Source: CAZEAN01 sp964510225
GTDB lineage: Bacteria; Planctomycetota; Planctomycetia; Isosphaerales; Isosphaeraceae
DNA length: 34,856 bases
Reading direction: 5' to 3'
Assembly (NCBI GenBank): GCA_964510225.1
Contig: CAZEAN010000060.1
Location: 1-34,856, forward strand
The translations under genes and the position numbers were made by a program. The notes below the pieces were generated by a model. That model saw nothing but the letters and a program-made list of their open reading frames with translations, was not told where the DNA came from and searched no databases. How positions within the stretch are numbered: position 1 is the stretch's first letter; every line of letters starts with the position of its first letter. Below, one piece after another: positions 14,214 through 23,383 of this stretch.

Positions 14214-15128
14214 TCTGAGACTCGAAGACTCAATCCAACAGTGATGAGTCACTCGATTGCGTCCTTGTCCTTTGGAAGAGTAGAGTGCCAAATCGGCCTG
14301 TTCAAGAAACGCTAATGAGTTCGTTATACATGCCGAAGTAGTCGAAACTCCGAAGCTAGCGGTAATCGGACGCAATGGCCAGTCGTACTCTTCAATCGCG
14401 CGACGAGTCCGTTCAGCGACTTGGATCGAGGCTTCCTGATTCGTATTGGGGAGTAACATGGAAAATTCTTCACCGCCGTACCGTGCCACAACGTCAGTCT
14501 CGCGCGTGCTGTCAGTCAACAGTTCCGAGACAGTCGACAAAACCTCGTCTCCCGCCGGATGCCCGAAAGTGTCGTTGTACGACTTGAAGTGATCGATATC
14601 GATCATCACCAAAGAGAGAGGCATCTGTTGATGGTCGGCAATCGAGCAGGAAGTTCGGAGTGCATCGCGAAAATAGGCACTATTCTTTAACCCCGTAAGC
14701 CCGTCCGAGTTCGCGATCTCCGTCAGACGTTGATTCATTTCAGCAATCAGATCGAGAGCCTGTTTCGATCGAAGAGCAGATCGAATCCGTGCCAGTACAA
14801 TCCGGCTATTGAATGGTTTCGTAATGTAGTCGTGTGCGCCGGCATCGAGCCCTTCGATTACATGCTCATCCAGATCTTGAGCTGAAACCAAGATAATAGG
14901 AATCGAGTTCATACTCTGGTCCTTTTTAAGGAGTTTGCAAACTTCGATTCCATTGAGATCTGGCATCATGACGTCGAGCAGGATCAAGTCTGGGTGCTCG
15001 CTGCGTGCGATCTCTAATGCTTCAAGGCCATCGTAGGCAGACAACGTATCGTAGCCGTGGTCAGCAAGTTCGTAGGTCAACAGTTTCACGTTGTCGACGA
15101 CGTCATCGACTACCAGAATCTTGCTCAT
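14193..15128 (-). CDS. Response regulator with GGDEF domain (PleD-like diguanylate cyclase)
   Basis: This 311-residue protein has a receiver domain (residues 1-122) joined to a GGDEF domain (about 130-300). Receiver residues: acidic pair Asp8/Asp9, phosphoacceptor Asp52 (LLDVMMP), and Lys104 (YITKPF). The GGDEF active site is GGEEF (218-222), which fits an active enzyme making c-di-GMP from two GTP. An inhibitory I-site RETD (209-212) lies exactly five residues before it, so the product probably inhibits the enzyme. Phosphorylation by the hybrid kinase two genes upstream is the likely trigger. The start ATG at 15128 overlaps the stop of the receiver gene by 4 nt (ATGA), which suggests translational coupling. 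It is the last gene of the operon and its likely output. Confidence 0.95.
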   Translation of the reverse strand: MSKILVVDDVVDNVKLLTYELADHGYDTLSAYDGLEALEIARSEHPDLILLDVMMPDLNGIEVCKLLKKDQSMNSIPIILVSAQDLDEHVIEGLDAGAHDYITKPFNSRIVLARIRSALRSKQALDLIAEMNQRLTEIANSDGLTGLKNSAYFRDALRTSCSIADHQQMPLSLVMIDIDHFKSYNDTFGHPAGDEVLSTVSELLTDSTRETDVVARYGGEEFSMLLPNTNQEASIQVAERTRRAIEEYDWPLRPITASFGVSTTSACITNSLAFLEQADLALYSSKGQGRNRVTHHCWIESSSLRVISAAV

Positions 15129-15508
15129 CGGTTAGTCGCTCCTTCCATCAAATGGGCTCGGACTATCCCCCAGAGCTGTTTTTCGTCGATGGGCTTGGTG
15201 ACCAGTGCGGACACTCCTGAGTTCAAAATCGCTTGGTCTTCACCCTTGATGGCGTGTGCAGTAACAGCAATGATCGGCAGATCGGCGAAGCGATCCTGTA
15301 TCCGGATTCGACGCGTGGCTTCTTTGCCATCCATTCCTGGGAGCGAAATATCCATCAGGATCAAGTCGAATTCACGGACGTTGAGCATGTTCAACGCGGC
15401 CTCACCGGAGCTGACCCCTTCGACTTTGTAACCCTCATCTTCGAGGGACCAGATCATAAATTTCATGTTATCGGGATTGTCTTCGACCACGAGAATTGAA
15501 GCACTCAT
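15125..15508 (-). CDS. Single-domain response regulator (CheY-like)
   Basis: This 127-residue protein is a lone receiver domain. It has the acidic pocket (Glu9/Asp10), phosphoacceptor Asp53 (ILMDISLPGMDG), Thr83 (AVTAHA) and Lys105 (LVTKPI). It has no output domain, so it probably carries phosphate between proteins or acts by contact. The ATG at 15508 has AGGAG 7 nt upstream (in CAGGAGAAAAAC) and overlaps the stop of the hybrid kinase gene by 4 nt (ATGA). A longer open frame to 15628 is only read-through of the kinase region. The partner proteins are likely the kinase before it and the diguanylate cyclase after it. Confidence 0.93.
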   Translation of the reverse strand: MSASILVVEDNPDNMKFMIWSLEDEGYKVEGVSSGEAALNMLNVREFDLILMDISLPGMDGKEATRRIRIQDRFADLPIIAVTAHAIKGEDQAILNSGVSALVTKPIDEKQLWGIVRAHLMEGATNR

Positions 15509-18500
15509 TGTTTTTCTCCTGTGTAAATTTGTTGAGAAGAATAAACGGTCTGAAAAATCGATTCGATCACTTCTGTGATCTCTGTCGTTCCTTTGATCAG
15601 GATCGCTGAACAAAGCTGACTCAGCCATAACGTTTCAGCAGGTTCCAACGTCTTCGAGGTGTAGACAATGACGGGGATCTTGCGCCAGAGTGGATCGTCT
15701 TGGAGTCTCTCTAAGAAGGTAAAACCGTTCATGACGGGGAGCATCAGGTCGAGGATAATGACCGACGGACTTGTTTCCGTAAGGCGTTCAAGCGCCTCAG
15801 CCCCATTCGTTGCCGTAACGCTGTCGATTCCATAATCAGCCAGTGTCGTTCTCAGGAGCTCGGTCGTTTCCTGATTGTCCTCAACAACCATTGCAGTCCG
15901 AACAGATTGCAAGAGGATGGTCCGCACTGTATTGATCAGGAAGTCAGCTTCTACGGGTTTGGTGAGATAGCCCGAGACCCGTGTACTTACCGAGCGGACC
16001 TCCTCGGAGTTGGCCGAAACAATCACAACCGGTACATCTGAGAGTTTTGGATCACTCTGAAATCTGTTCAGCGCCTCGAACCCGTCTTTACCAGGGAGTG
16101 CGAGGTCAAGACAAATGAGATCTGGTCGGACCGATTTCGTCTTCAAAAGTGCATGATCGTAACTGCAAGCAAGGATAACGTGATAACCTGCTTCTTCGAA
16201 CGTTAATTTCAAGTACTTCAGGATATCGGGCTCATTGTCGATACAAAGGATCGTCGCTCCCTGCTGTCTTCTGAAAGCACTGGCAGGCGTTTCCTCAATG
16301 GATTCGGTCCCAACCTGCTCACCATACAACGATACGTCAGGAACAGTACTATCTGGAGATTCCCGATCTGCCACCTCAAGAGGTAGGATGACGGTGAATT
16401 CACTTCCCACCCCATACTGACTGGTGACGTCGATTCGTCCCCCATGCATCTTGGCGAATTGATCGGTAATTACCAAGCCAAGACCTGTACCGCCCACCTT
16501 TCGAGTCGAACTAGCATCGAGTTGGGTAAACTTCTGAAAGAGTCGACGAAGGTCTTCTGGCTTGATTCCAATCCCAGTATCTCGAACGCTAATCCGTGCA
16601 GCACGTCCTAGTGATTCGTCCTTCGTCTTCTCCGCTGTAACCGTAACTGTTCCTTCGTTGGTGTACTTGATCCCGTTGGAGAGGAGGTTCAAGATGACCT
16701 GCCAGATCCTGACTGGATCACCGTAGTAACGGAACGGCTCGTCAGGTAATTCGAGCTTAATCTCCACAGGTTTGTTGTCCAGAAGGGCAGCAGCCTGTCT
16801 TGATACGTCTCGGATGACGTCCAGAAGGTCAAAGCTCGACTGATTCAACTCCATCTTCCCCGACTCAATCTTTGAGAGATCGAGGATGTCGTTGATTAGC
16901 CCTAAGAGGTGTTTGGCATTTCGATCCACCGTCTGGAGTGCATCCAGTTCACGCCCTTCCAGGCTTGGCCCCAGTTTCTTGAGGAGTCGTTGGGTAAAGC
17001 CCATGATCGCGTTCATCGGGGTCCGGAGTTCGTGCGACATCGTCGACAGAAACTCGCTCTTGACGCGATTGGCTGACTCTGCTTCCTCACGTGCTTCGCG
17101 CTCTCGGATGAGGAGCTTTGTCCGTTCTACCTCAACCAGTTTGCGGCCTATACCCTGTGCAATTGCACCGGAAACCGTACTCAGAACTTCGAGGGCTTCC
17201 TCAACAGGCTGCTCCGTGTATAACGCAATGACACCCTTCGTTTTGTCTTCGATGACGAGTGGATAGCCCGCAAACCCGATTGAGTCGCCGTTCATCTTGT
17301 CTTGGTGAGTCCTCAGCCCGATCGGCAGATCATTGATCACATCATCAGTGACATAGGGTTGACGATTCTCAGCAATCTTTCCGATCACTCCGTCTCCCGG
17401 CGTCAAGTACAGTGGTACGGGGCTGAGGTCGTCCTCATCGCCGACAACCGCAATACGCTCAAGACGGCTACCTGTCTCATCAAGTATCCAGATTGCAGCA
17501 ACTCTGGCGTGGAGATACTGGACGACAGGCTCCACACAGCGTTGGAGGAGATCGCCGAGTGCATCACTACGAGTTAGGGCCTCACTGACCTCCGCTCGGA
17601 GCATCGCCTGCCGTGCACGTTGAGCTTCACGCAACCACTCCGTACGTTTTCGATCGGTGATGTCACGGGCAATCGTCGATGATCCGGTGATGCATCCTGA
17701 AGAATCCTTGATCGGACAGACCGAGAGCGAGACATGAATTTCCCCGCCATCTTTCCGGACTTGTACGGTCTCGATCTGTTGATCAAGATCACCTCGATAG
17801 AGACGACCCAGGAATTCTGGGTCTTTGGCAAGGCAGCCCTGGGGAAAAAGTATTGGTAGATTTTCTCCGATGATTTCTTCAGGACAGTACCCATAGAGGA
17901 GTTCAGCCCCTCGGTTCCAGCTCCGGATCCTACCATCGGGATCATTGCCGATAATGGCATCGTTCGATGACTTCACAAGCCAGGCAAAATGCTCGGCACT
18001 TCGATTGGCTGCCTCAAGCTCAGCCTGCTGATGTGCGATCTCTCGTTTCACAGTGAGGCTTCGGAGACAAGACTTGATCAAAATCACGTCAACACAAAGC
18101 ACCCAGGCGGCATGTTCAACCCATCGCCAGCTTCCTACCGTCAGCACTCCGAAGATTGAACGAGGCCAGTAGACTCCTCGAAGATAGTGGTCTAACACCA
18201 CTACTGCCGACGCCACAACAATCACTCTCCAACTCCGGTAAAAGGCCAGGAATGCCAACGATGCATAAATATGAAAGTGAGTTTCAATTCGACCTCCTGT
18301 CAAATGAATGAGTATCGAACCCATTAGCATCTGTGCAATCGCAATCGCATATCGAGTGACAACAGCACCCGGCATCATCAGCGCAAGTACGACCGGGAAA
18401 CTGATGATGATCCCACCGAGTCCAAAGGCAACCCACAAGTGGAGATGCGGCTGACTGAAGGTCCCCTCCCATGTGGTCGGCGAGATGACCAACGCGGCAA

Positions 18501-18651
18501 TCATGGCACCGAACCACTGGACGATCATCAGACTCGCAAAAAGCCGATCGGTATCATGCGCGATTCGGGCTTTTTGCTCCTCAAAGAGCGTTCGAGCGCG
18601 CTCTTCAATCGTCTCATGACTTCGAGCGCTGGTGCCCGATGCAGGTGCCAT
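15505..18651 (-). CDS. Membrane hybrid histidine kinase, PAS-GAF-HisKA-HATPase-REC-REC
   Basis: This 1048-residue sensor kinase has an N-terminal membrane module of about five or six segments (residues 38-195). It includes the motif THFHIYASLAFLAFYRSWRV (124-143) and VVLDHYLRGVYWP (151-163), with histidines at 125, 127 and 155. Then come a PAS domain (about 222-340), a GAF domain (about 360-505), a coiled coil, HisKA with His540 (STMSHELRTPMNAIMGF), and an HATPase_c domain with N box NLLSNGIKYT (655-664), G1 DTGIGI (691-696) and G2 GGTGLGL (720-726). Two receivers follow: Asp849 with Lys898, and Asp968 with Lys1020. I chose the ATG at 18651 because AAGGAGAG lies about 9 nt upstream; a start at 18729 adds 26 residues overlapping the previous gene. 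It lies 14 nt after the RedB-like gene. Confidence 0.95.
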   Translation of the reverse strand: MAPASGTSARSHETIEERARTLFEEQKARIAHDTDRLFASLMIVQWFGAMIAALVISPTTWEGTFSQPHLHLWVAFGLGGIIISFPVVLALMMPGAVVTRYAIAIAQMLMGSILIHLTGGRIETHFHIYASLAFLAFYRSWRVIVVASAVVVLDHYLRGVYWPRSIFGVLTVGSWRWVEHAAWVLCVDVILIKSCLRSLTVKREIAHQQAELEAANRSAEHFAWLVKSSNDAIIGNDPDGRIRSWNRGAELLYGYCPEEIIGENLPILFPQGCLAKDPEFLGRLYRGDLDQQIETVQVRKDGGEIHVSLSVCPIKDSSGCITGSSTIARDITDRKRTEWLREAQRARQAMLRAEVSEALTRSDALGDLLQRCVEPVVQYLHARVAAIWILDETGSRLERIAVVGDEDDLSPVPLYLTPGDGVIGKIAENRQPYVTDDVINDLPIGLRTHQDKMNGDSIGFAGYPLVIEDKTKGVIALYTEQPVEEALEVLSTVSGAIAQGIGRKLVEVERTKLLIREREAREEAESANRVKSEFLSTMSHELRTPMNAIMGFTQRLLKKLGPSLEGRELDALQTVDRNAKHLLGLINDILDLSKIESGKMELNQSSFDLLDVIRDVSRQAAALLDNKPVEIKLELPDEPFRYYGDPVRIWQVILNLLSNGIKYTNEGTVTVTAEKTKDESLGRAARISVRDTGIGIKPEDLRRLFQKFTQLDASSTRKVGGTGLGLVITDQFAKMHGGRIDVTSQYGVGSEFTVILPLEVADRESPDSTVPDVSLYGEQVGTESIEETPASAFRRQQGATILCIDNEPDILKYLKLTFEEAGYHVILACSYDHALLKTKSVRPDLICLDLALPGKDGFEALNRFQSDPKLSDVPVVIVSANSEEVRSVSTRVSGYLTKPVEADFLINTVRTILLQSVRTAMVVEDNQETTELLRTTLADYGIDSVTATNGAEALERLTETSPSVIILDLMLPVMNGFTFLERLQDDPLWRKIPVIVYTSKTLEPAETLWLSQLCSAILIKGTTEITEVIESIFQTVYSSQQIYTGEKQ

Positions 18652-18665
18652 TGTTTGGACTCTCC

Positions 18666-19271
18666 TTAGTTCTCCGGATCGAGAATCGCGCAACCAAAAA
18701 CGGGGAATTCCCGAACGCCTGGACCGCAATCGTCATGGATCAACGAATAGAGCATCTTCGATCCCTGGTTTGGTCCTTCGTGGCCTCGGAGTCCAGTGAG
18801 GCCTCCGGCGTAACGCAATTCTCCAGAAGGACTGTAGAGCAAGACTTGCCCAGACGTTGCGGCTCCGAATTGAGATGCGTTCTCGCCATTTACGTCGGCA
18901 AGAACAGTGACACCCTCGATCGATGCGGCGGTCCACCAGAGGTCGGTCCGAGACCAGTCCTCGGGGAATTCCTCAGGCTGATAGAAGAGAATAAATCCCT
19001 TCACACCCCCTTGAGCACGAGCCATTAGCCGCGCAAGTTCGTTCAAGCTCGCACGGGTGCAAGGGCATCGAGGATGCGCAAACATCAAGAGCGTTCCTGA
19101 CGAAGAATCCTGTTGGATCGGGCTTCTTGCTGGCCAGATCATCGGCGGTTTTGCAGGTGGGCTTGGTGCACCTGAGTAGTCCAGAAGCACCGACATCCCT
19201 GCTGCTAGACATACCCCCCAGCTAAGCCCTCCGACGACAACGCTAAGATTGGGGCTGACGGCAGCTCGCAT
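18666..19271 (-). CDS. RedB-like membrane-anchored thioredoxin-fold protein
   Basis: This 201-residue protein has one N-terminal membrane segment (about residues 10-31), a short Pro-rich linker, and a thioredoxin-like domain. The motif LLMFAHPRCPCTRASLNELA (61-80) carries Cys69 and Cys71 in a CPC arrangement in place of the usual CxxC. Later blocks are WSRTDLWWTAASIEGVTVL, GAATSGQVLLYSPSGELRY, and GHEGPN near the C-terminus, which ends in PVFGCAIL. I recall proteins of this kind annotated as RedB in planctomycetes and myxobacteria; the biochemistry is not established. The orientation puts the domain outside the membrane. I chose the ATG at 19271 (GGGAGGG about 4 nt upstream) over an in-frame TTG at 19286. 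It opens the operon with the hybrid kinase, so it may sense or relay redox state to the kinase (inference). Confidence 0.75.
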   Translation of the reverse strand: MRAAVSPNLSVVVGGLSWGVCLAAGMSVLLDYSGAPSPPAKPPMIWPARSPIQQDSSSGTLLMFAHPRCPCTRASLNELARLMARAQGGVKGFILFYQPEEFPEDWSRTDLWWTAASIEGVTVLADVNGENASQFGAATSGQVLLYSPSGELRYAGGLTGLRGHEGPNQGSKMLYSLIHDDCGPGVREFPVFGCAILDPEN

Positions 19272-19472
19272 CTCGCCCTCCCGCAACGATTTACAAATCG
19301 GTCGGCGTCCGTCCCCATTCGCCTATTTCCACCATAGTTCACGTTTTAGAGAAGTTCTGGAGCATCAACCCCAAGACAGTTACTGTACTGCTTCTCGACA
19401 GCGCGGATCTCTGACCCGTTCAACGGCGCGCAGTGAAAAGACCGAGCGTCTACTTCCTAGGGATCAAGCCAA

Positions 19473-20378
19473 ATGGCAAACACAAAGCAAGGAATCTTGA
19501 GACGGATTGCCTGCAAGTTCAAGCCAAGGTGCTTACAAGTTCGGTTTCGTGCTACTCGATCGATCGTTTTCGGCCTGAGCTTCCTGGCCATCGGTTGTGA
19601 TCAACCGGATCTGAGGGCCCCCGATCTGGGCAAGACCACGATCACGGATGAGGTTGGGAACGCACACCATCGAAAATCGATTTCAGCCAACAAATCCAAT
19701 AGAAAAACACATTTGTTGTTTATAGGCAACAGCCATACGGCAATGCACGATCTTCCCAATCTAATTGGTCAGATGATCCGATCTCAGGGCCAAGCGACAT
19801 GGGTCGAATCAGAATATCTCCCAGTGGTCTTTCTTGAAGATGGCGCACGTAATCAGTCGGTTCTGAGGGAGGTCGAGTCCGGAAAGTGGACTCATGTCAT
19901 TCTCCAGGGACAGAAGATCAGCATGAGCGGGCAGTTCGAATATTCTCTTGATCCTGGAATTGATCTCGCCAAGCGTGCAAGAGAGAGGGGGGCCGAGGTG
20001 ATTTTCTACCCAGAGTGGGGACGACGTGGAGTCGATGGTGACGGAGCCCGTCAGGAGCAGATTTACGGAGGGATGGCAAAGGCGGCGGGGGTTGGAATCG
20101 CTCCGGTCGCTTGGGCTTGGGATCTTGCGCTGGCGGCTCGGCCTGAGATACTACTTTATGACGCTGATGGCAACCATCAGTCAAAACTCGGTGCATTTTT
20201 GACTGCTGCGGTTCTCGTCGGAGAAATCACCGGAACAGACCCAACGACGCTGGCCGAGTTTGATTACCCGGCCGGAGCCGCGACTGACCGACGATTTCTC
20301 GCCCGCATCGCTGCCGACGCGTTGAAACAGAAGAGGGATTTAACCAACGAACCGTTCAGTGCTCGTGCTACTCAATGA
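19473..20378 (+). CDS. SGNH-hydrolase-like lipoprotein
   Basis: This 301-residue protein starts with a long basic N-region and a hydrophobic stretch ending in LSFLAIGC (Cys42), a good lipobox, so it is probably a membrane-anchored lipoprotein. After a 35-residue linker comes LLFIGNSHTAMHDLP (81-95) with the candidate nucleophile Ser87 in the GNSHT block. Near the C-terminus, YDADGNHQSKLGAFLTAAVLV holds the D-x-x-(x)-H pair typical of SGNH/GDSL enzymes. VILQGQ may be another conserved block. The fold suggests an esterase or acetyl hydrolase; the substrate is unknown. The 3' end overlaps the end of dxs on the other strand by 39 bp. The start ATG at 19473 lacks a clear ribosome site. Confidence 0.72.
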   Translation: MANTKQGILRRIACKFKPRCLQVRFRATRSIVFGLSFLAIGCDQPDLRAPDLGKTTITDEVGNAHHRKSISANKSNRKTHLLFIGNSHTAMHDLPNLIGQMIRSQGQATWVESEYLPVVFLEDGARNQSVLREVESGKWTHVILQGQKISMSGQFEYSLDPGIDLAKRARERGAEVIFYPEWGRRGVDGDGARQEQIYGGMAKAAGVGIAPVAWAWDLALAARPEILLYDADGNHQSKLGAFLTAAVLVGEITGTDPTTLAEFDYPAGAATDRRFLARIAADALKQKRDLTNEPFSARATQ

Positions 20379-22280
20379 AGACGACGTACCTTGCTGATGG
20401 GCGAGTTGAAGTGCACTGGCGACGATTCCATCCACATCGAGCCCGACTTCTGCAAGCTGTTCAGGACGTTCGGCATGCATGACGAAGCGATCCGGCAAAC
20501 CGAGACGTCGGAGGTGGCTTGTGTTGCGCCCCGCTTCGTTGGCGGCCTCCAACACGGCAGAACCAAAGCCCCCCATCAGGCAGCCTTCTTCAATCGTCAG
20601 CACAAATCCGCATTCGTCGATTGCTTTTAGAATTGTGGCAGTATCGAGCGGCTTCAAGAACCGGGCATTGATGACACCGACCCGAAGCCCGTGTTCTGTC
20701 CGGAGACGCTCGGCGGCTCGGAGGCAGTCGGGAACGAGCGCACCGAGGGCAATGATCATCCCATCGGTTTCCCAATCGATCACCTCAGCCTGGCCAAGCT
20801 CGATCGGCTGGGGGTCCCGTTCGACTTCTTCGAGGTTCGCTTTGGGATAACGCAATGCTGTTGGATGCTCTTGCACCAGAGCAAAATCGATCATCGGCGC
20901 AACGTCGCGTGCATCTCCAGGCGCCATGAGGACCATGTTCGGAAATACCCGCATGTAGGCTAAGTCATAGGTCCCGTGATGGGTCGGCCCATCGGAGCCA
21001 ACCACACCGGCTCGATCGAGACAGAAAACGACCGGCAAGTCCTGGAGCGAGACCTCCTGGAAAATATGGTCATACGAACGTTGTAGGAAGGTGCTGTAGA
21101 TCGAGACCACCGGCTTCGCACCCGCCTTCGCCATCCCTGCCGCAAAGGTTACGGCATGAGCCTCGCAGATCCCAACATCAAAGAAGCGGTCGGGATAATC
21201 GTCACGGATCTTCTGAAGCTTGTTTCCTTCGCACATCGCAGCCGTTAAGACGGCGACGTTCGGGTCACGTGCCATCGCCGCGTGGAGTGAATCGCTTACC
21301 GCGTTCGTGTACGCCTTGGAGCTAGATTTCTTCAGCGGGACAATGCCGTCATCGCTGCGTTGGAACGGCGCAGGTGCGTGGTACTTCACCGGATCGGCTT
21401 CGGCGGGAGCGAATCCTCGACCTTTTTCGGTCAGTACGTGAAGAAGGATCGGCCCCTTGAGTGCCTTCACCTTTTCAAGATAGCTTCGGAGCGATTTCAG
21501 ATCATGGCCGTCGATCGGTCCTAGGTAGGTGAAACCGAGTTCTTCGAAGATCATTCCGCCATGGAAACTCGCCTTCACCGCATCCTTGAACTGTTGAAGG
21601 AGACGCTCGGCCTGGTCACCGACCAGCGGAATCTGTGGGAGAAGCTTGCGGACCGCTCGGTTAACCGTATTGTACTCGGGGGCCATCCGAGCCTTATCTA
21701 AGTAGTAAGCAATCCCTCCGACACGAGGGCAAATCGACATCTTATTGTCATTCAGAATAACAAGATATTTGTTGCCATGCTGGTGACCCGCCGCGTTGTT
21801 CAAGGCCTCGTAGACAACTCCAGAAGGGAAGGCACCATCGCCGATCACGGCGACGCTGTAACGTTCGTTACGACCCAGAAGTTGGTCGCCCGCGTGGAGG
21901 CCCAGAGCAGTTGAGGGAGCAGCGCCCGCGTGGCCCGTCATGAACAGGTCATAGGGGCTTTCCGACGGATTCGGATAGCCCATCAATCCGCCTTTTGTCC
22001 GGATCGTATGAAGCTGATCGGCTCGACCCGTAATGAGTTTGTGCGGGTAGATCTGGTGACCTGTGTCCCAGATGAGCCGATCTTTGGTGAAATCAAAGTT
22101 GAGGTGAAGCGCCAGACAGAGTTCGACCACCCCAAGATTGCTGGCGAAGTGTGCCGCCCGAAGACCAACCACGCCGATGAGTTCCTCACGCATCTCGGTG
22201 GCGAGCTGGTTTAGCTCGGCGTCGGAGAGTCCCTTGAGGTCGGCCGGCGAGCCGATGCGTGGGAGAATCGAGGTTCCCAT
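20340..22280 (-). CDS. dxs: 1-deoxy-D-xylulose-5-phosphate synthase
   Basis: DXS (646 residues) joins pyruvate and glyceraldehyde 3-phosphate to make 1-deoxy-D-xylulose 5-phosphate, the first step of the MEP isoprenoid pathway, with thiamine diphosphate. Visible motifs are HFASNLG with His44, DTGHQIYPHKLITGR, the ThDP motif GDGAFPSGVVYEALNNAA then N in ILNDNKMSI, the catalytic glutamate in ICEAHAVTFAAGMA, STFLQRSYDHIFQEV, and DRAGVVGSDGPTHHGTYDL. The C-terminal transketolase domain has TIEEGCLMGGFGSAVLE. Length and motif order are normal. The start ATG at 22280 lies 2 nt after the stop of the prenyltransferase gene, so the two are co-transcribed and probably coupled. The 3' end overlaps the convergent lipoprotein gene. 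Confidence 0.96.
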   Translation of the reverse strand: MGTSILPRIGSPADLKGLSDAELNQLATEMREELIGVVGLRAAHFASNLGVVELCLALHLNFDFTKDRLIWDTGHQIYPHKLITGRADQLHTIRTKGGLMGYPNPSESPYDLFMTGHAGAAPSTALGLHAGDQLLGRNERYSVAVIGDGAFPSGVVYEALNNAAGHQHGNKYLVILNDNKMSICPRVGGIAYYLDKARMAPEYNTVNRAVRKLLPQIPLVGDQAERLLQQFKDAVKASFHGGMIFEELGFTYLGPIDGHDLKSLRSYLEKVKALKGPILLHVLTEKGRGFAPAEADPVKYHAPAPFQRSDDGIVPLKKSSSKAYTNAVSDSLHAAMARDPNVAVLTAAMCEGNKLQKIRDDYPDRFFDVGICEAHAVTFAAGMAKAGAKPVVSIYSTFLQRSYDHIFQEVSLQDLPVVFCLDRAGVVGSDGPTHHGTYDLAYMRVFPNMVLMAPGDARDVAPMIDFALVQEHPTALRYPKANLEEVERDPQPIELGQAEVIDWETDGMIIALGALVPDCLRAAERLRTEHGLRVGVINARFLKPLDTATILKAIDECGFVLTIEEGCLMGGFGSAVLEAANEAGRNTSHLRRLGLPDRFVMHAERPEQLAEVGLDVDGIVASALQLAHQQGTSSSLSSTSTERFVG

Positions 22281-22282
22281 CG

Positions 22283-23200
22283 TTAACGGTCCCTTTCCAA
22301 TAGTTCCAACGCCAGTGCTCGAAGTTGATCACCGCCCGAGCCGAACGGTCCGAGAGCATCGATTGCGTTTTGAGCAGCTTCTCGGGCCCGTCGACGACTC
22401 TCGTCAATCCCGAGTAATCCGGGATACGTCCATTTCCCGAGATCCGAGTCCTTGCCCACCCGCTTCCCCATCTTGGCCTCATCACCCTGAACGTCGAGCA
22501 AGTCGTCGACGATCTGAAACGCAAGACCGACTCCTTGGCCGTACGCATCGAGAGCTTCAATTTCCGCGACATTCGCGTGCGCGGAAATCGCACCCATCCG
22601 GAGCGAGGCACGGAGCAATGCCCCCGTCTTTCGACGATGGATTGACTGCAACGCCTCTAAAGTCACGTCGGTCCGACCTTCAGCCTGAAGATCTGCCATC
22701 TGACCACCGGCCATTCCGGTCGGTCCTGCACCGATCGCCAACTCTCGGCAGCATTGAATTGCGGCTTCGGCTGGCTTCGTTCCACTCGCAATAGTCTCGA
22801 ATGCCAACGTCAACAAGGCGTCTCCGGCAAGAATCGCGGTCGCTTCATCAAAAGCGCGGTGGCAGGTGGGTCGACCTCTTCTGAGGTCGTCATCATCCAT
22901 CGCGGGGAGATCGTCGTGGATCAACGAATATGTATGAACCATTTCCAACGCACAAGCCGAAGGGATCGCGACCTCCGGATCGGCACCGACAGCCTTAGCA
23001 GCCATCAAGGCGAGGATCGGACGGAGTCGCTTGCCGCCACTCAGCATGCTGTAACGCATCGCTTCTGCAAGCCGAGGTGGACAACCTGGAGGGGGATCTT
23101 CCGCGCTCGGGAGAAAGCGCTCCAGTGCCTCGTCTACCCGCTCGCGTGCCTCTTGGAGCGAGGTAGCCAGCTCAGTTTCAGTGGTCGATCGACTGCTCAT
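22283..23200 (-). CDS. ispA: Polyprenyl synthetase, farnesyl/geranylgeranyl diphosphate synthase
   Basis: This 305-residue enzyme condenses isopentenyl diphosphate with allylic diphosphates. GGKRLRP (55-61), the first aspartate-rich motif DDLPAMDDDDLRRGRPTCHR (96-115), and the second, QIVDDLLDVQGDE, are all present. The short-chain type (IspA-like) is suggested by length and by the first motif with two residues inserted between its aspartates. The exact chain length (C15 or C20) cannot be read with certainty. I chose the ATG at 23200 to fit the family length; earlier in-frame starts (for example 23254) are possible, and none has a good ribosome site. It is followed by dxs after 2 nt, forming an isoprenoid precursor operon. 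Confidence 0.92.
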   Translation of the reverse strand: MSSRSTTETELATSLQEARERVDEALERFLPSAEDPPPGCPPRLAEAMRYSMLSGGKRLRPILALMAAKAVGADPEVAIPSACALEMVHTYSLIHDDLPAMDDDDLRRGRPTCHRAFDEATAILAGDALLTLAFETIASGTKPAEAAIQCCRELAIGAGPTGMAGGQMADLQAEGRTDVTLEALQSIHRRKTGALLRASLRMGAISAHANVAEIEALDAYGQGVGLAFQIVDDLLDVQGDEAKMGKRVGKDSDLGKWTYPGLLGIDESRRRAREAAQNAIDALGPFGSGGDQLRALALELLERDR

Positions 23201-23383
23201 AAGCGAACGATTTAGGTCATGTTGCGGACAATTCCGATATTTCAGCCGCATAAAGTCACACGCCTGAAATTGGTCGGCAATCGACCGGCCAAAACTCGTT
23301 CGACTATTGTTGGCATTGATCGACCAATTGTCTACCCGCCACCCGCTTTGCACTTTGCATCGTAAAGTTTGCCGGCGGTCATG

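Noticed and set aside
15509..15628. Longer start for the single-domain receiver gene
   Set aside because: It overlaps the kinase C-terminus out of frame; the ATG at 15508 has AGGAG at the right distance and a 4-nt overlap with the kinase stop.
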